From NCBI GenBank assembly GCA_958510825.1, contig OY294048.1:37661026-37725025 (forward strand): a stretch of DNA of 64,000 nucleotides, read 5' to 3'. The stretch comes from Brachypterus glaber (taxonomy: Eukaryota > Arthropoda > Insecta > Coleoptera > Kateretidae). Position numbers and translations under genes: made by a program. The notes under the pieces were generated by a model, which searched no databases, was not told the origin of the DNA, and saw only the letters and a program-made list of their open reading frames with translations. This document shows positions 1 through 11,439 of this stretch, one piece after another (positions within the stretch are counted from its first letter, which is position 1; each line of letters starts with the position of its first letter).

Positions 1-1180
1 GTTAACCATATTTTAATGTGACAGACAGACAGACATTTTTTTAATACCCACTTTTTTCACATTTTCATGACATTCTAAAGCAGATTTTTTTTTCACCTGT
101 AAAATAAAAAAAATATATTTACAAATTTGGCGAAGGCGCGTATAGGCATTAAAAACTGCCCGGGCTTAAACATAAGCTTTCCTGTTGAAAAACAGGCAAC
201 GGCTATTAGTAAAATGTTCTTTCAGAGGTTTTTTTATACTTCCCTAATACCTGGTAGTTTGAAACTTGTCATGCACTTTAGGTATACTAATGTCTGAAAC
301 TTCATAGTTTTTTTTCGAGGGATCCTAAGGGATAAAAAATATTTATTAACAAAAATGGTTAAAGCGCAGATTACTTAACACTGCGTGGCTTAACTATGAC
401 CTTTTCTATGAAAAGACAAACTTAACGGCTACTATTACACTTTTCTACAAAAAAAAATAAATAAAAATTCTTCTCCAAGGACTAAACCTATCATGTCTTA
501 TGTATTTTTGTGTGCTGAAACCTAATTTTCAATTTAAGAAATTTTCTACCTCGTAGATTTCGAGTAAATTGCCTCGCTCCCCTCTTATGTAAAAGTGATT
601 TACGTCAGATTTCGCTCATTTTTTTATGTTTTTTACACAAAAATTATACACAAAGGAGCAAACCATTTATAGGGTATTTTAGCATTTTCTCGGAACGTTT
701 TTCTAATTTTTTTACTTTTATTCTTTTAAATCCAGTACTCCGTTTTTTAGTCATAACTATAAGTTTTTCTTACCTTTAATTTATTCTTTTTAAATTAAAT
801 TAAAATTTTTTAGTGATTAAAAAAAGTAATAATTTTAAGTGAATTATCATGCTTAGATGGTAGAGCGTAAATACTTAATAAAAATGAAAGAAGGACTCAA
901 AATTCAATTATTTAAAGCGTAATCAGAATGCTTGAAATGGAATAAAATGCATTTCATAAATTAACAAAAAAAAATATAAGTGTTTCCTAAATTGCTTTTA
1001 ATTTCGAACCTTTAAAATTATAAGCTTTTTTCATGAAATAAAAGTTATTTGAAATAAAAGTTATTTGAAATAATTAATTTCGTTATTGAATACAGAAAAA
1101 AAAAGTGAAATAGAAAAAAGAAGATAACATTTTAAGTTAAGTGTTACCAATGCTCGCTTAAAATGTGTTCAAGCTCAATG
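1..1180. other. A+T-rich stretch without recognisable gene
   Basis: I see no gene or bounded element here. A short GACA run lies at about 20-38. Runs of this kind recur in the window (about 42,645-42,670), usually at the edge of degenerate repeats, so the first bases may be the end of a repeat that starts outside the window. Confidence 0.5.
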
Positions 1181-1466
1181 TGGCCAGATCAATATTAGTT
1201 CAGTCAGTTAAGCGTAATAAAAGATAACAAGCTATAAACTTGTATAAATCTTTGTTTTGACATTCTATAAGTTAGCTCAAAAGCCTCATAGAATCTCAAG
1301 GTCAAAGGTCACAAAAACTGTTTTTTTTTGTAATTATCTTGTTTTCTTTGCTTCAAATGACATTTTCAGTTACTAGCAAAGTGAGTATAAAATTCTCTAC
1401 AAATTGGTCTAAGGCAATATTTTATGCAATTAACGGTTCTCGAGATAGAGCGCTAGTCTTATATTT

Positions 1467-1599
1467 GATAACGTTAGGTCAACTGTGGAATTCAATACAT
1501 AGTACAGTTTATAAAGTTAATTATTTATTAAAAATATTATAGTTATTATAGTTATAAACTGTACTATGCATTTGATTCCACAGTTGACCTAGCGTTATC
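1467..1599. repeat. Foldback, 47-bp arms
   Basis: The arm at 1467-1513, starting GATAACGTTAGGTCAACTG, is inverted at 1553-1599 with few mismatches, around a 39-base A+T spacer. It contains no reading frame. Its right arm lies a few bases from a MITE terminus. It is a short MITE or foldback by structure alone; I did not find a second copy. Confidence 0.7.
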
Positions 1600-1604
1600 A
1601 TATA

Positions 1605-2047
1605 CTGTGCGGTCCAAAAGTCAACCCCCCACCCCTTTTAACTTTGAACCAGTTAAGACATCGATTTTAAATTTGAAACACTTAAATAAGACAACTTAAA
1701 CTATCTTTTGGCGTATATTCGATATTTGTAGTTTTTAAAATGTGGTCAAGGGGCAAAAGGGGTATTATTATAAATGGAAAGGGGTCGTGTGATTCATCAT
1801 TTTAAAGCAAATAAAATTTTCTATTTGACCATATACTTTTTTAATTTTTTAATTTTTCAATTTTTTTCACTAAAAAATACTATTTTTAGGATTTTTTTTC
1901 TAAAGTTTTATTTATATCATATAAAGTTAGTTTAAAAGTATAATTGAGGTATAATTGACGTAAATGAAATAAACAATTATTTAAAAATTCTTTGATTTCT
2001 GAAATTTTGACGAAAATTCCCATTTTCAACGCTATTTTAAACCCACA
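1605..2047 (+). mobile_element. Right-truncated Tc1/mariner-like MITE (CAGTGCGGTCC family)
   Basis: It starts CTGTGCGGTCCAAAAGTCA directly after a TA and aligns along its length with 63,295-63,745, the left arm and middle of the complete copy. The right terminal repeat is missing. The TA dinucleotide and the terminal sequence suggest a Tc1/mariner-type non-autonomous element. No transposase is encoded. Confidence 0.65.
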
Positions 2048-2267
2048 GATTTTTACAAGTTTATAGCTTGTTATCTTTCATTCTGAATCTTAATTTGACT
2101 GGACTATGTTAATAAACCCCCTCCTGTCCGCCCTTGTCATTAATTACTTCCAGACAACAAACATTCATGAAAACGTCTCGAGTTATTCTCAGTCTATTGT
2201 GTTATTAATAATAACCAATAGAAAAACAAGGTTATTAGAAAACAACTAAAATAGCCGCTAACCGCTA

Positions 2268-2604
2268 AATACAACCTTCAATTTTTTCATTATAATTTGT
2301 AAACATGTGGTGAAATTCAATAAAAATATTTTTTAGGTACTTACTTGATAAAATTGTTAAATACTAATAGGACTATTTAAAAAATTGTGTTTTGTTGCAT
2401 TTACAATTTCCAGAGCAAAAAACATTGTCTTCAACCTTCTCCGCAGTTTAAAGCCATCCAAAGTTTCATATTTGCAGTCGAAGAAAAAGTATGGTCTATA
2501 ACACATATGGAATAGTCATCCCGCGCTCACGGAACTGTCATACTCGCCTGACGGCTCGCGCGGATTATTTTCTAATCCATAGAATATTGTATTTTCTTAT
2601 GGAT
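2268..2604 (+). repeat. R713 family, copy A (5'-truncated, diverged)
   Basis: This matches the 3' half of the 713-bp family seen at 14,376-15,088, including GTTTCATATTTGCAGTCGAA and the GC-rich terminal region with a CCGCGCTCACGG box. Divergence is clearly higher than between the other copies, so this looks like an older insertion. The 78-codon frame across its end has no recognisable product. Confidence 0.7.
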
Positions 2605-3686
2605 CTTATAAGAGTAACATTTTATACCCTTCAAAAGAAATTTACAGAAAGCTATAAAAATGTACTGATAAAATCCATTAAAAAACCTTTTAATATTTTA
2701 AAATTCTATGAAATGGATAGCAAATAATTTTTGTTTGCCATTTTAAAAACATTGTTCTTGAAAATTTCCCTTTCTATTCAAATCAAGTAAACGGAGAATA
2801 TATTTATATAAAGCAGACTCGATTCGAATTTGAATATGGGAAATAGACATTGTAGGCCTACGGGTGAGCCTTTTGAGTAAGCTGGAATGATAGATATTTC
2901 GGGCAGAAGAAATCAAATAATTTAAATAAAATACTTTTTAAATACACCATTCAAATTTTAAAACTAAATTGATTATTTTTTAGACTGAAAATTTCTTATT
3001 TAATAAGGGAAAAAAAATCTTTTGGTGCAGTGCCAATTATTTACGGTACCTACGGAAAAAATCATTAAATCATTCAAAAATGTATCAGTGTTATTATTAT
3101 TATTTTGAAAAGAACCCGTCAGGTCAACCTCGTCCTTCAATGACCGTAAACGGCCTAAAAATGTGACCAAAATTATTTAAGTTGTTAATTATCTAGATTA
3201 TGCCTTATTTTCATCTAAAAATATATTTTTTTACATTGTTTTTTTTTTATTTTGATGCAGAAGGGGCATAGTAACCAATTCAGCTCAGAAGCTCATTAAA
3301 TAAATAAATTTGGCTAAAACAAAGAACAAAGTAGGAAAAAGTTGTTGAAATACTTAAAAATAACAAATATAAATTTATTAACTTAAGAAAGTCTCACAGT
3401 TTTCAGAATCCGAAAATGTTTTTTTTTCCTTGATTTTTGGGTCGATTTAAATTACAGATGTATTAGGTAAATTATGTATAAAAAAAGTTGGATTTTCATT
3501 TACTTTGTAAAAAATAGGGGTTATCTTGTTTTAATTAACTGTTAAATCGTCTGAGAATTCTATTAAAAAAAATGGAGTATATTTCGGTTTTCTGCAGATT
3601 TTTTTTTTATTTGAGGTATACCGCAAAAATTCTGCAGAAAACCAACGTATGCCCAAAAAAATCTATATCGTATTATACAGGGTTAT
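2605..3686. other. No recognisable feature
   Basis: A+T-rich sequence with poly-T and poly-A tracts. I see no gene, no bounded repeat and no RNA structure that I would defend. Confidence 0.5.
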
Positions 3687-3822
3687 ATACTGCCCTACTA
3701 CGCTAGAAAGCAGTAACCATTTGTCATATAGCAGCGTTTTCAAAATATTACATCAGAGTTGACGTGAAAACGTCGCTAGGCGATAAATGGAGTTACTGCT
3801 TTCTAGCGTAGTTGGGCAGTAT
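3687..3822. repeat. Foldback with about 38-bp arms
   Basis: The left arm (ATACTGCCCTACTACGCTAG) is inverted at 3782-3822. Inside it a second stem pairs CAGCGTTTTCA with TGAAAACGTCGC, so the whole 136 bases can fold as one interrupted hairpin. There is no coding content; the overlapping short frames on both strands are by-products of the palindrome. Confidence 0.7.
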
Positions 3823-4906
3823 AGGGATCTAATGTTAGAGTCGATCGGATTATTCGTTCTTGAGTTATCGTATACACAAAAACGTGACATCAGACGGACA
3901 GACGGATGCGTCCTGATGACCGGACGGACATTTTCAAACTTTGTATACAAGAATTTTTTATCTAGATCATTTTTTGCCGATTTTGAAAAATTCGGCGCTC
4001 TAACCTAATGACATATTTTCTTGAGTTGCAAATTTAAAAATTTTAATTTTTCATCTCATCTTACTGTTTTGGCATAAATCCTAGAGAAAAGTACATAGTT
4101 ACTTGAGTTACAAAGACATTTCGTGAAAATATGGAAATTGAAAATATTTTGCATCTATTTTGTACCTAATATTTTAGTTTCAAGGCAGCCTAAGCCAGTC
4201 ATATGGCACTAGACAATAAATTTTACATAGATGCAGCCTAAAGGCATTGTTTTGTTTCTGGATTACTAAATTCGACTTTAAAACGGCATTTACTGCACAG
4301 ATATTGGTATATTTTAGAATTATCTTTTAATCCCGGGATTAAAGGATAATTCTGGATCCCGTGATCCCGAATAAAAATGCATACTAGGGTTATTTAAACC
4401 ACATGTTTTTTTTTTGTTTGAAGTCCCCATTAATGTGAAAAATACCATAAAAAAATCTGTGCCAAATTTCAGCTCAAAAAATTTAATTAGGGTCCGCCCC
4501 ACTTTATTTGAAAATTGGAAAAACATTGAAAATTATATTTTTCTTTGTAATCAAATATGAGTAATTCCAAGATTTATCAAAAGCCAAAAGCTCTTCTTGA
4601 ATTTTGCTTTTTCTGGTGATACTTGTATATGTCTAGTATATTAAAAGCACCTTATAAAAAAATTGAATTAAAACGGATGGAAATGGGAACTCAATAAGTG
4701 AGGCGCTGCATGTCAAAATTATTATTATTAAACGTTTACTAAAACTTCTGTAACTTTTTTGTTTTTTTGACTTAGCCAAACAATTTGAAAAAAGTCTTAA
4801 AGTGTAAATACTATTCTTTTTAAAAAATTATACCGTATTTAAAAAATATTTTTTATTGGCCCCTAAACTTGTACTTAAATATTGACAAAATTAATAACTT
4901 TGATGG
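3823..4906. other. Repeat fragment, then unannotated A+T-rich DNA
   Basis: At about 3838-3990 the wording TCGGATTATTCGTTCTTGAG followed by GACGGACAGACGGA runs recurs with changes near 25,200, and in weaker form near 44,890, 48,980 and 57,330. It appears to be an old dispersed repeat. From 3991 to 4906 I see nothing further. Confidence 0.45.
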
Positions 4907-5515
4907 TGAATATTTTGTGACACTTGTGAGTAAATTTGATACCGCCCTCTTTTATTTAATCTATGTACTATAACCAATAAAAACTCATAATTTTTTCTTT
5001 CAAAAATTAACCCAATTAGCCTAAAAATTTAATCAAAATCTGTAAAATCCTGAAAATTTACATTTTCAGCCCCATTTTTCGGTCGGCGGGGATGAATGAT
5101 AAATTCTGAAATTTTTACAGAACAAACCCCTATACATATATGTACTTAATTAGGTACAAAAAAATGGAAGTATTTTCCTTGTTTAAAAGTTAGGGCGGAG
5201 CAAATATTGACTTTTTCTTAATATTTGATGTTAAACATTATGTGAAAAAAATTGATTTCCACCCTTTTTTATTTAATTTATGTACTATAACCAAAAAAAA
5301 TTATTTTTCAAAAATTAACTCAACCCAAAAATTTTATCAAAATCTGAAAAATACTGAAAATTTTAATTTTTAGCCCCATTTTTTGGTCGGTTATGAAATT
5401 TTTTTAATTTTTTACAGAAAAACCCCCTATATATGTACTTACAAAAAAAAAGTGAGCTTTTTTTCTTGTTTAAAAGTTAGAGCAAAGCAAATATTTACTT
5501 TTTCTTAATATGGCC
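4907..5515 (+). repeat. Degenerate two-unit tandem duplication, about 300 bp
   Basis: Two consecutive blocks share the same ordered words: TATGTACTATAACCAA (4955 and 5269), AGCCCCATTTTTTGGTCGG-like text, an ACCCCCTATA-like word and TTGTTTAAAAGTTAG (about 5180 and 5467). The units differ by substitutions and small gaps, so the duplication is old. No coding capacity. Confidence 0.65.
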
Positions 5516-6514
5516 AAATTTCTAGTAAATGCTACACAACATTCAATAAACCGTATCCTACAGATCTTTAGGTTTTTAGGTTAATTGGGTTAATTAACAA
5601 AAAGTGACATTTCCCTGTTTAATACTTGGCTGGATTTCCAAGCAGATAAAGTCATAATCTTCAAAGAAGAAAAATAATCTCATGTTTCATAATGACAGAG
5701 AATTATAACAGTATTTTCCAATAAAGTCCAAATTTCAAACTCAGTTATCTCCATTAATATGAAAGTTTTTAAATAGACAAAACAGTGATTGTTAGGTAAC
5801 TTTTTCAATGTATATTTCTGTTTAAACAAAATATGCCAACACTTTTAATCACATTTTAGTGATTTCTGAATAAAAAGCAATGATGGAAATGTTACCTTTT
5901 GTTCGAACACTCCTCATATACATCACCTCCTTAATGTTTTGTAAAAAAGATTATACTTAAAGATGACATAAGGATGATGGATGTAGAATTGAGACAAGTT
6001 TTTGCTTTCGGATTATTAAATTTTTCATGTTATTTTCCTGTTAGCTTCAGAACAGGAGTAATATAGGTTTACTTCGTACCACGAAAACTAAATAAATAAT
6101 AAAAAAAAATAAACCAATGTGCGTTATATACAATTCTAAACAACTTGTCCCTCTGTCTGTACATCTGTCCATCCAGCTGTATGTCACGTTTTCAGAAAAA
6201 GTCAAACTTGGTAAGGACACCAAACCTCTAAAAATTGAAAGGAACCGTCCAAAAAAAGAAAAGTTAAGGGGGTCTAAAAACCAAAATAGTGGAAGAAAAA
6301 AAACTCTTAACAGCTACCATCAGCAATACATTACTGGCATCATTAGTAATTGGATTCCTTTATACAAGGCCACGATGATGACAATTGGAGGTCTGATGGT
6401 AGCTGTGATTAAAACCTTACTTTCATAACGGCGCGGCGCTTAGCCAAAATTACTAGATTAGCATTAACTTTTTGTAAATATCTATGCAAAAATTACGCAT
6501 TTAAAAAATAGTTA
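5516..6514. other. No recognisable gene
   Basis: A 103-codon frame at 6117-6428 is the longest here. Its start overlaps a CTGTCTGTACATCTGTCCAT-type simple repeat, and CAGCTACCATCAG-like text near 6310 is inverted near 6400. It has no known domain and I do not call it a gene. Confidence 0.5.
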
Positions 6515-6830
6515 CTAGTGGGTAAAGTAAGATATTGCCCATGAGAAAATTAACCTGGCGTCAGCCAAGCAGGTTAATTTTCGAGAGGGCAATATCGGTT
6601 TACCCATGAGTGCCATACAAGGTTTAATCCAATAAATAGCTTAGAAATTCATATATTTTTTTTTAATTTTAATGACATTTACAAGAAAATAATTTGACAA
6701 GTGACAGTTGAGTGGGTAAAATAAATAATTATCCACTCAATAAAGTAAAAGCCACGCGGGGGTTATTGAGTTTATCTATTTAAAATAAAGCTGGTAATTG
6801 TCTCATTATCTGTATGTATTGGATAAAAAT
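6515..6830 (+). repeat. Dispersed repeat, first of two copies (partner 32,487-32,750)
   Basis: It reads AGATATTGCCC, then a hairpin at about 6533-6595 (arms ATATTGCCCATGAGAAAATT and its inverse), then GGTAAACCGATATTGCCCTC in inverse form, GTGACAGTTGAGTGGG and GTATGTATTGGATAAAA. The same text in the same order lies on the minus strand at 32,487-32,750. Both copies are non-coding. The hairpin half is largely absent from the second copy. Confidence 0.75.
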
Positions 6831-7479
6831 ATTTTTTTCCGTTATTAGAAAATCGAGCACTTTTTTTCCATAGAATAATATAGGTAAAGAACAATGTTCA
6901 TGGAAAGAGACACGTGACAAATGGTGACTTTTTTATATTTTTATTTAAACTGATAGTTAATATTTTCACGTTTCAAGGACTTTTACATTAGGATACAAAC
7001 ATTTTATTAATTATGTGATATATTTTTAGACATACCTGAGTTCCATTAAGTATATATTCTATGATTAAAAAATTTAGTTTATTTTACACATAGCTTTTTT
7101 TTTCACAAAAATGGGGGATCAAATGTAATTTTAGAGTTGATCATATCTTAATTATATTAAATGCTTTAAATTTTAAGAATTTCTCAAAAACTGATGACTG
7201 CAAAAAAAAATAGCCCTAATTTTGTGCAAATACAGTTAAGGTTTAAAAACGGATGCCTCATATTGACTCCGCCATTTTTAATTTTTAAGTTATGGAAATT
7301 GGTGTACATAAGATAATGAAAAGAAGCCATTTGACACTTTTTAGAAATATCAAAAAAAAGAAAATTTTGGACCACCCTAATGGAGCTGATTTTTTTATTT
7401 TTTCTTTATGTTATTCGGTATGAGCGGTATTAAAAATAGTCGTATGCAAAAACTCAGAATTTTGTCCCTGTTTTTTTTT

Positions 7480-7905
7480 CCTGGCCCACTGTGCATTAGT
7501 CTGAAATTACTTTTTTGGTAATATTTCTTTGAGCGTGGTGGAAAAACTAAATTAAATTTACATTGCTGTTTAACTATCGTTAAAGTATCGACCTTAGAGA
7601 AAAACTTTAAAAAGAAAAGTTGTATGGTTTTAAAATGGCACATTCTAAAAATACTTTGAAATATACAGGATGGTCCTCCTAGGGTGGGTAACATCTGACT
7701 TATTCTTTTAAATGGAATGGTATATTTTTTATTATGTCATCTTACTTGTCATAAAAATACCTTTATTTTATTATCATATTATATGGTTTTATTGTTTATA
7801 GTTTTTGAGATATAATTTTTTTTTCAGCAAAAATGCATTTTTAGTGATGAGATAAAACCTTCTCCAAATTCTTTATCTTTTGTCAGAAATTAATAAAAAT
7901 TTTCA
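7480..7905 (+). repeat. Duplicated block, copy 1 (uninterrupted)
   Basis: The block begins CTGTGCATTAGTCTGAAATT and continues through GGTGGGTAACATCTGACTTA to an ATTTTTAGTGATGAG region. It is repeated in the same orientation at about 8072-8760. This copy is continuous where the second carries an extra 300 bases, so it serves as the empty-site reference. The 99-codon minus frame over it has no recognisable product. Confidence 0.75.
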
Positions 7906-8071
7906 AGCTTATCTTAAAAGGGTGTATCTAATGTAGACTAAAGTTCTACATTTAATGAGTAAATAAAAAATATAGCATTCCATTTAAAAAAAAAATAATT
8001 TTTTCTTTAACGGAATGCTATCTTATTAAATGTAGAATTTTATTCTACATTTAATGAGCAAATAAAAAATA
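7906..8071. repeat. Short inverted repeat between the duplicated blocks
   Basis: CTACATTTAATGAG-containing text is inverted and repeated around an A/T run: TAGCATTCCATT near 7973 pairs with AACGGAATGCTA near 8010. A local hairpin with no coding sequence. Confidence 0.45.
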
Positions 8072-8760
8072 CTGTGCATTAGTCTGAAATTACTTTTTTG
8101 GTAATATTTCTTTGAGCGTGGTGGATAAACTAAATTAAATTTGCATGGCTGTTTAACTTCACAAATTCACGAAATTAGTTGATTAAATGGATCCTGAGTT
8201 ATCGTCATGCAAATATAGAGCCGTGTCGGTATCCATGTTAGTGGGTTACTGTTACTTCACGAGTTTTCACAGCATGCCGTCGAATTACGTGCTTTACAAG
8301 GGTAGCTTTCATGACTAAATTCGAGGGTTGAAATGCAGGTCAAAACTTAGCGCAATACAACACTGAGCTTTCAATGTTATACTACTCAACCAAAAATAAA
8401 CCATAAACAAGCCGTGAAGATATACAGGGCGTCTCAACGAAGCCGACCTGGTCGATATATTGTAAAGTATCGACTTTAGAGAAAAACTTTAAAGGGAAAA
8501 GTTGTATGGTTTTGAAAAAGGCACATTCTAAAAATATTTTGAAACATACAGGATGGTCTCCTAGGGTGGGTAACATCTGACTTACTTTTTTAAATAGAAT
8601 GGTATATTTTTTATTATGTCATCTTACTTGTCATAAAAATACCTTTATTTTAATATAATATTATATGGGTCTATTGTTTATAGTTTTTGAGATATATTTT
8701 TTTTGATAAAAAATTAATTTTTAGTGATGAGAAAAACCTTTTCCAATTTCTTTATTTTTT
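8072..8760 (+). repeat. Duplicated block, copy 2 (interrupted)
   Basis: Matches 7480-7905 up to CTGTTTAACT at about 8157 and resumes at TAAAGTATCGACTTTAGAG at about 8462. The join agrees with copy 1, so roughly 304 bases were gained here (or lost in copy 1). The direct duplication predates that event. Confidence 0.7.
8158..8461. mobile_element. Insertion of about 304 bp in the duplicated block
   Basis: Absent from the sister block at 7480-7905. It is richer in G+C than its surroundings and includes AAGCCGTGAAGATAT, a word also found at about 24,730. I see no terminal inverted repeats, no RNA polymerase III boxes that I would defend, and no reading frame. The element type is unknown. Confidence 0.5.
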
Positions 8761-8778
8761 GTCAAAAATGAATGAAGT

Positions 8779-8850
8779 TGTTACAAGATACATGGCGGCA
8801 CATCAAGCCAATCACGGCATCGCATTCTTATGTTTTATGTTCTTATGAAT
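8779..8850 (+). repeat. One arm and loop of the 29.5-kb hairpin MITE
   Basis: TTACAAGATACATGGCGG, then CATCAAGCCAATCACGGCAT, then GCATTCTTATG: the loop and right arm of the hairpin at 29,509-29,603. The left arm is missing, so this is a truncated copy. Confidence 0.65.
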
Positions 8851-9376
8851 GCTTCTGGATAGGCCTTAAGCCAAAAAAAGCGGGTTTCAAAATTTTTTTT
8901 TCGTTTATTTTTTATAGGCATCTAAATTCAAAAAACGAGATTAAAAAAAAGTGGGTAATTAATCCCTCTTTATCTAAATGAGATATAAGTTTTGGGACAC
9001 CCATATACCGTATACTTTAAGCTTTTTTTTTCTATTAAACACAAAGCTTTTTTAAATGTAATTATTATAATATTATTTCCTTTTTTTTACATTGCAATGC
9101 GTCTCAATTTAAATTCACACCGTTTTAGTAATTTTATGTTACAAATTTTGCCGCATTCAGTTTTTTGCATCTGACAGTTTACAATTTAAGGTCGATAAAA
9201 AATTTAATATATTTATCGTCGGAAAAAGTCCGTTTATTTTTAATTTAATTTTAAACGGAATCTATCCATTTTAACTAAACCTGGGCACGCAGGCGGAATA
9301 TCGTTAAAATACTGAAAAAAAAAAACCAAAACAATTAAAAGTCTATAAAAGAATCGGCTTCCTAAATAATTTTTTT
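8851..9376. other. No recognisable feature
   Basis: A+T-rich DNA with long poly-T runs. The short frames here have biased composition and no domain. GTTTTGGGACACCCATATA near 8990 resembles edges of insect repeats, but I cannot bound an element. Confidence 0.45.
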
Positions 9377-9537
9377 CAACGACTGCTTTAGAATGTAAGC
9401 AAATACACACACTTTTCAAACACATAATGAATCCATTCTAGCTCGATACGGTATGAATATTCCGTATCAAGTGTTAGAATAAGCACATTTAGTGCCATCT
9501 CTTGTTTATAAAAGTAAAGAAAACTGTAGCAAAATTA

Positions 9538-9616
<79 letters not shown>

Positions 9617-10118
9617 ACATGAAACATTGAATAATTTAATGAAATTTAAAGTTTTGCGTTAAAATTACATAAAGTTTATTAGTTTTTCTTAATATTTGAC
9701 CAGTTCTTTATCAATTTAGTTCAAAAAATTAAAACTGCTCCATCTATTGTTAAATATTTAAACCTGATATCTGTCACAACAATCTGAGATGACCTTTAAT
9801 TTTTGCATTATAATTTGTAATTTATAAATTAAATTAAATAAAAATCTTTTTTCAGTAATGGTTTGATAAAATTATTAAATAACATTAATTGCTTTATTTA
9901 AAAATATGTGTTGCATTTACAATGTCGAGTCACAAAAAAAATTGTTATTAACCTTGTCCGCAGTTTAAAGCCATACCGTGTTTCATATTTGCAGTCGAAG
10001 TATAGTCTACAACACGTATGGAATAGTCATTCCGCGCTCGCCTACCGGCTCGTATGACAAACTTTCCGCTCGCACGGAATATTGTCTATTCAATACTAGT
10101 TATAGAATATACTATTCT
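9377..10118 (+). mobile_element. R713 family, copy B, expanded by a TA microsatellite
   Basis: Begins CAACGACTGCTTTAGAATG and ends TATAGAATATACTATTCT, the same limits as copy C. A (TA)n run of about 75 bases (9539-9614) occupies the place where copy C has a short TATATAT. The GC-rich terminal hairpin is shortened because about 20 bases of the left arm region are missing. No reading frame of note and no obvious target-site duplication. Confidence 0.8.
9539..9614. repeat. (TA)n microsatellite, about 37 units
   Basis: Uninterrupted TA dinucleotides inside R713 copy B. The homologous position in copies C and D has only a few alternating bases, so the run expanded after this copy inserted. Confidence 0.95.
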
Positions 10119-10435
10119 ATCCTACCCGATCATAAGCATTTCGTATGATCATACGATTCAGCTTTTTGACAGTTAAACTCATCGAAAGTTTGACTAATAA
10201 CGAATTACTTATTTATATAAAATTTTAATGTTTTTCTTTTTTACCTAACACTTTGGCTGCCATGTGTATCTCACCATATTCACACTGACAGAGACCAAAT
10301 CGCCACGTGTATACTGTAGTAACATGTTTCACATGTTTTTCTTATAGGATAACATTTGACGTACCCTAATTTAATATAAAAATAATTTTAACTTTTAATA
10401 TAAATTAATAAATTTAAAAAGTCGTATCAAATATT
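10119..10435. other. No recognisable feature
   Basis: Non-repetitive-looking A+T-rich sequence between R713 copy B and the next repeat. No gene seen. Confidence 0.45.
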
Positions 10436-10600
10436 TAGTTAGTTCAAGACCAAAAGTGACCAAAAGGTCATATTTCTTTATAAATATTACAGTAAAGGTA
10501 AAGCATCTTCTTTTAAAAAGCTTAAAAATAACAAGTTTTAGTTAGCGGGCCACAAAGTTCAACTTTTCGCCCGTAAAACATGAACAAAAAGTGTCGCTTT
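10436..10600 (-). repeat. Dispersed repeat B, minus copy
   Basis: On the minus strand this carries AACTAAAACTTGTTATTTTT, AAGCTTTTTAA, ACTGTAATATTTATAAAGAA and a CCTTTTGGTC word, in the same order as 19,345-19,540 and 27,228-27,475. Three copies in one window mark it as a real family. It is non-coding and I see no terminal repeats. Confidence 0.75.
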
Positions 10601-10647
10601 TAGAATTAATCGAATAAAAACATTATTAAACCCAAATGTGTACTTAA

Positions 10648-11439
10648 TCAGGGTTCCCACCAATCCTGGAAAACCTTAAAAACTTGGAAAACGCATGGAA
10701 TTTAGATTCCCACCTAAAATACCTGGAATTTAACATTTTTTTCCTAAAAAACACGTTTTTTTACCTGGAATTTTGTAATAGCACCTGGAATTTAACAGAC
10801 AAAAATATAATTTGTTTAAGAAAAATTAAATAACCTTAGCACAAAAATTAAAGGATATAAAAAACATCCTAAATTTTTACTTGATTGGTTTTAAAAGCCT
10901 GTAACTTGACGAAAAATGGTCGTAGAGCAATGATAAAATAGTATATTACGCACCGAGTAGGCGAACCTAGTTTTTAGTACACGAGGGTGTTTTTTTCTTA
11001 CGAGGCACTGCCGAGTAAAAAAAGTACTTTTTGTTTTTTTTTTTTCAACCTTAAAGTATCCCAAAAAAAACCCTCAAACGTTCAAACCAATTTTTTTTTT
11101 CATTGATCCGAATGATTGAAATTGTCACTTTTGCTAAAAACCAATTAAAGGATCATTTTTTCTTGTTTTTTATTCATTTTTTGAAGATTTTTTTTTTCGA
11201 AAAAAAACTTTATTTTACAAAATTTACAATGCTACGAGGAATAACAATCAATTACCCGAAATATATTTTTTTTCCAGAAAAAAAATATATTTGTTTAAAT
11301 TTTTTGTACTTTACTTGTTACTTTAATATTATTATTATATACTAAAACTATTTTACTATACCTGGAATTTTAATAATTTTTACCTGGAAAACCTGGAAAA
11401 TACCTGGAGTTTGAATGTCAATTTTTTGTGGGAACCCAG
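10648..11439. mobile_element. TTAA-flanked element with CCTGGAATTT subrepeats
   Basis: The termini TCAGGGTTCCCAC and GTGGGAACCCAG are nearly perfect inverted repeats, and each is followed outward by TTAA (10,644-10,647 and 11,440-11,443). A TTAA target duplication is typical of piggyBac and Kolobok superfamilies; which applies cannot be decided here. Inside, CCTGGAATTT-like words recur near both ends, so the subterminal zones are tandem-like. No transposase. The 80-codon frame at 11,103-11,345 is low-complexity F/I/Y-rich sequence. Confidence 0.7.

Larger units (their letters stand above)
1222..2081. repeat. Outer inverted repeat enclosing a foldback and a MITE piece
   Basis: About 32 bases at 1222-1253 (around AGATAACAAGCTATAAAC) are inverted at 2049-2081. 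Weaker similarity continues outward to about 1185 and 2110. The interval holds a tight foldback (1467-1599) and a piece of the CAGTGCGGTCC MITE family (1605-2047). It is probably a composite of nested insertions. Confidence 0.5.

Noticed and set aside
3912..3935. CTGATGACCGGACGG as a hammerhead core
   Set aside because: No GAAA follows at a suitable distance; the text belongs to a GACGGACAGACGGA-type repeat.
6117..6428. 103-codon frame
   Set aside because: It begins in CTGTCTGT-type simple sequence and shows no domain or conserved pattern.
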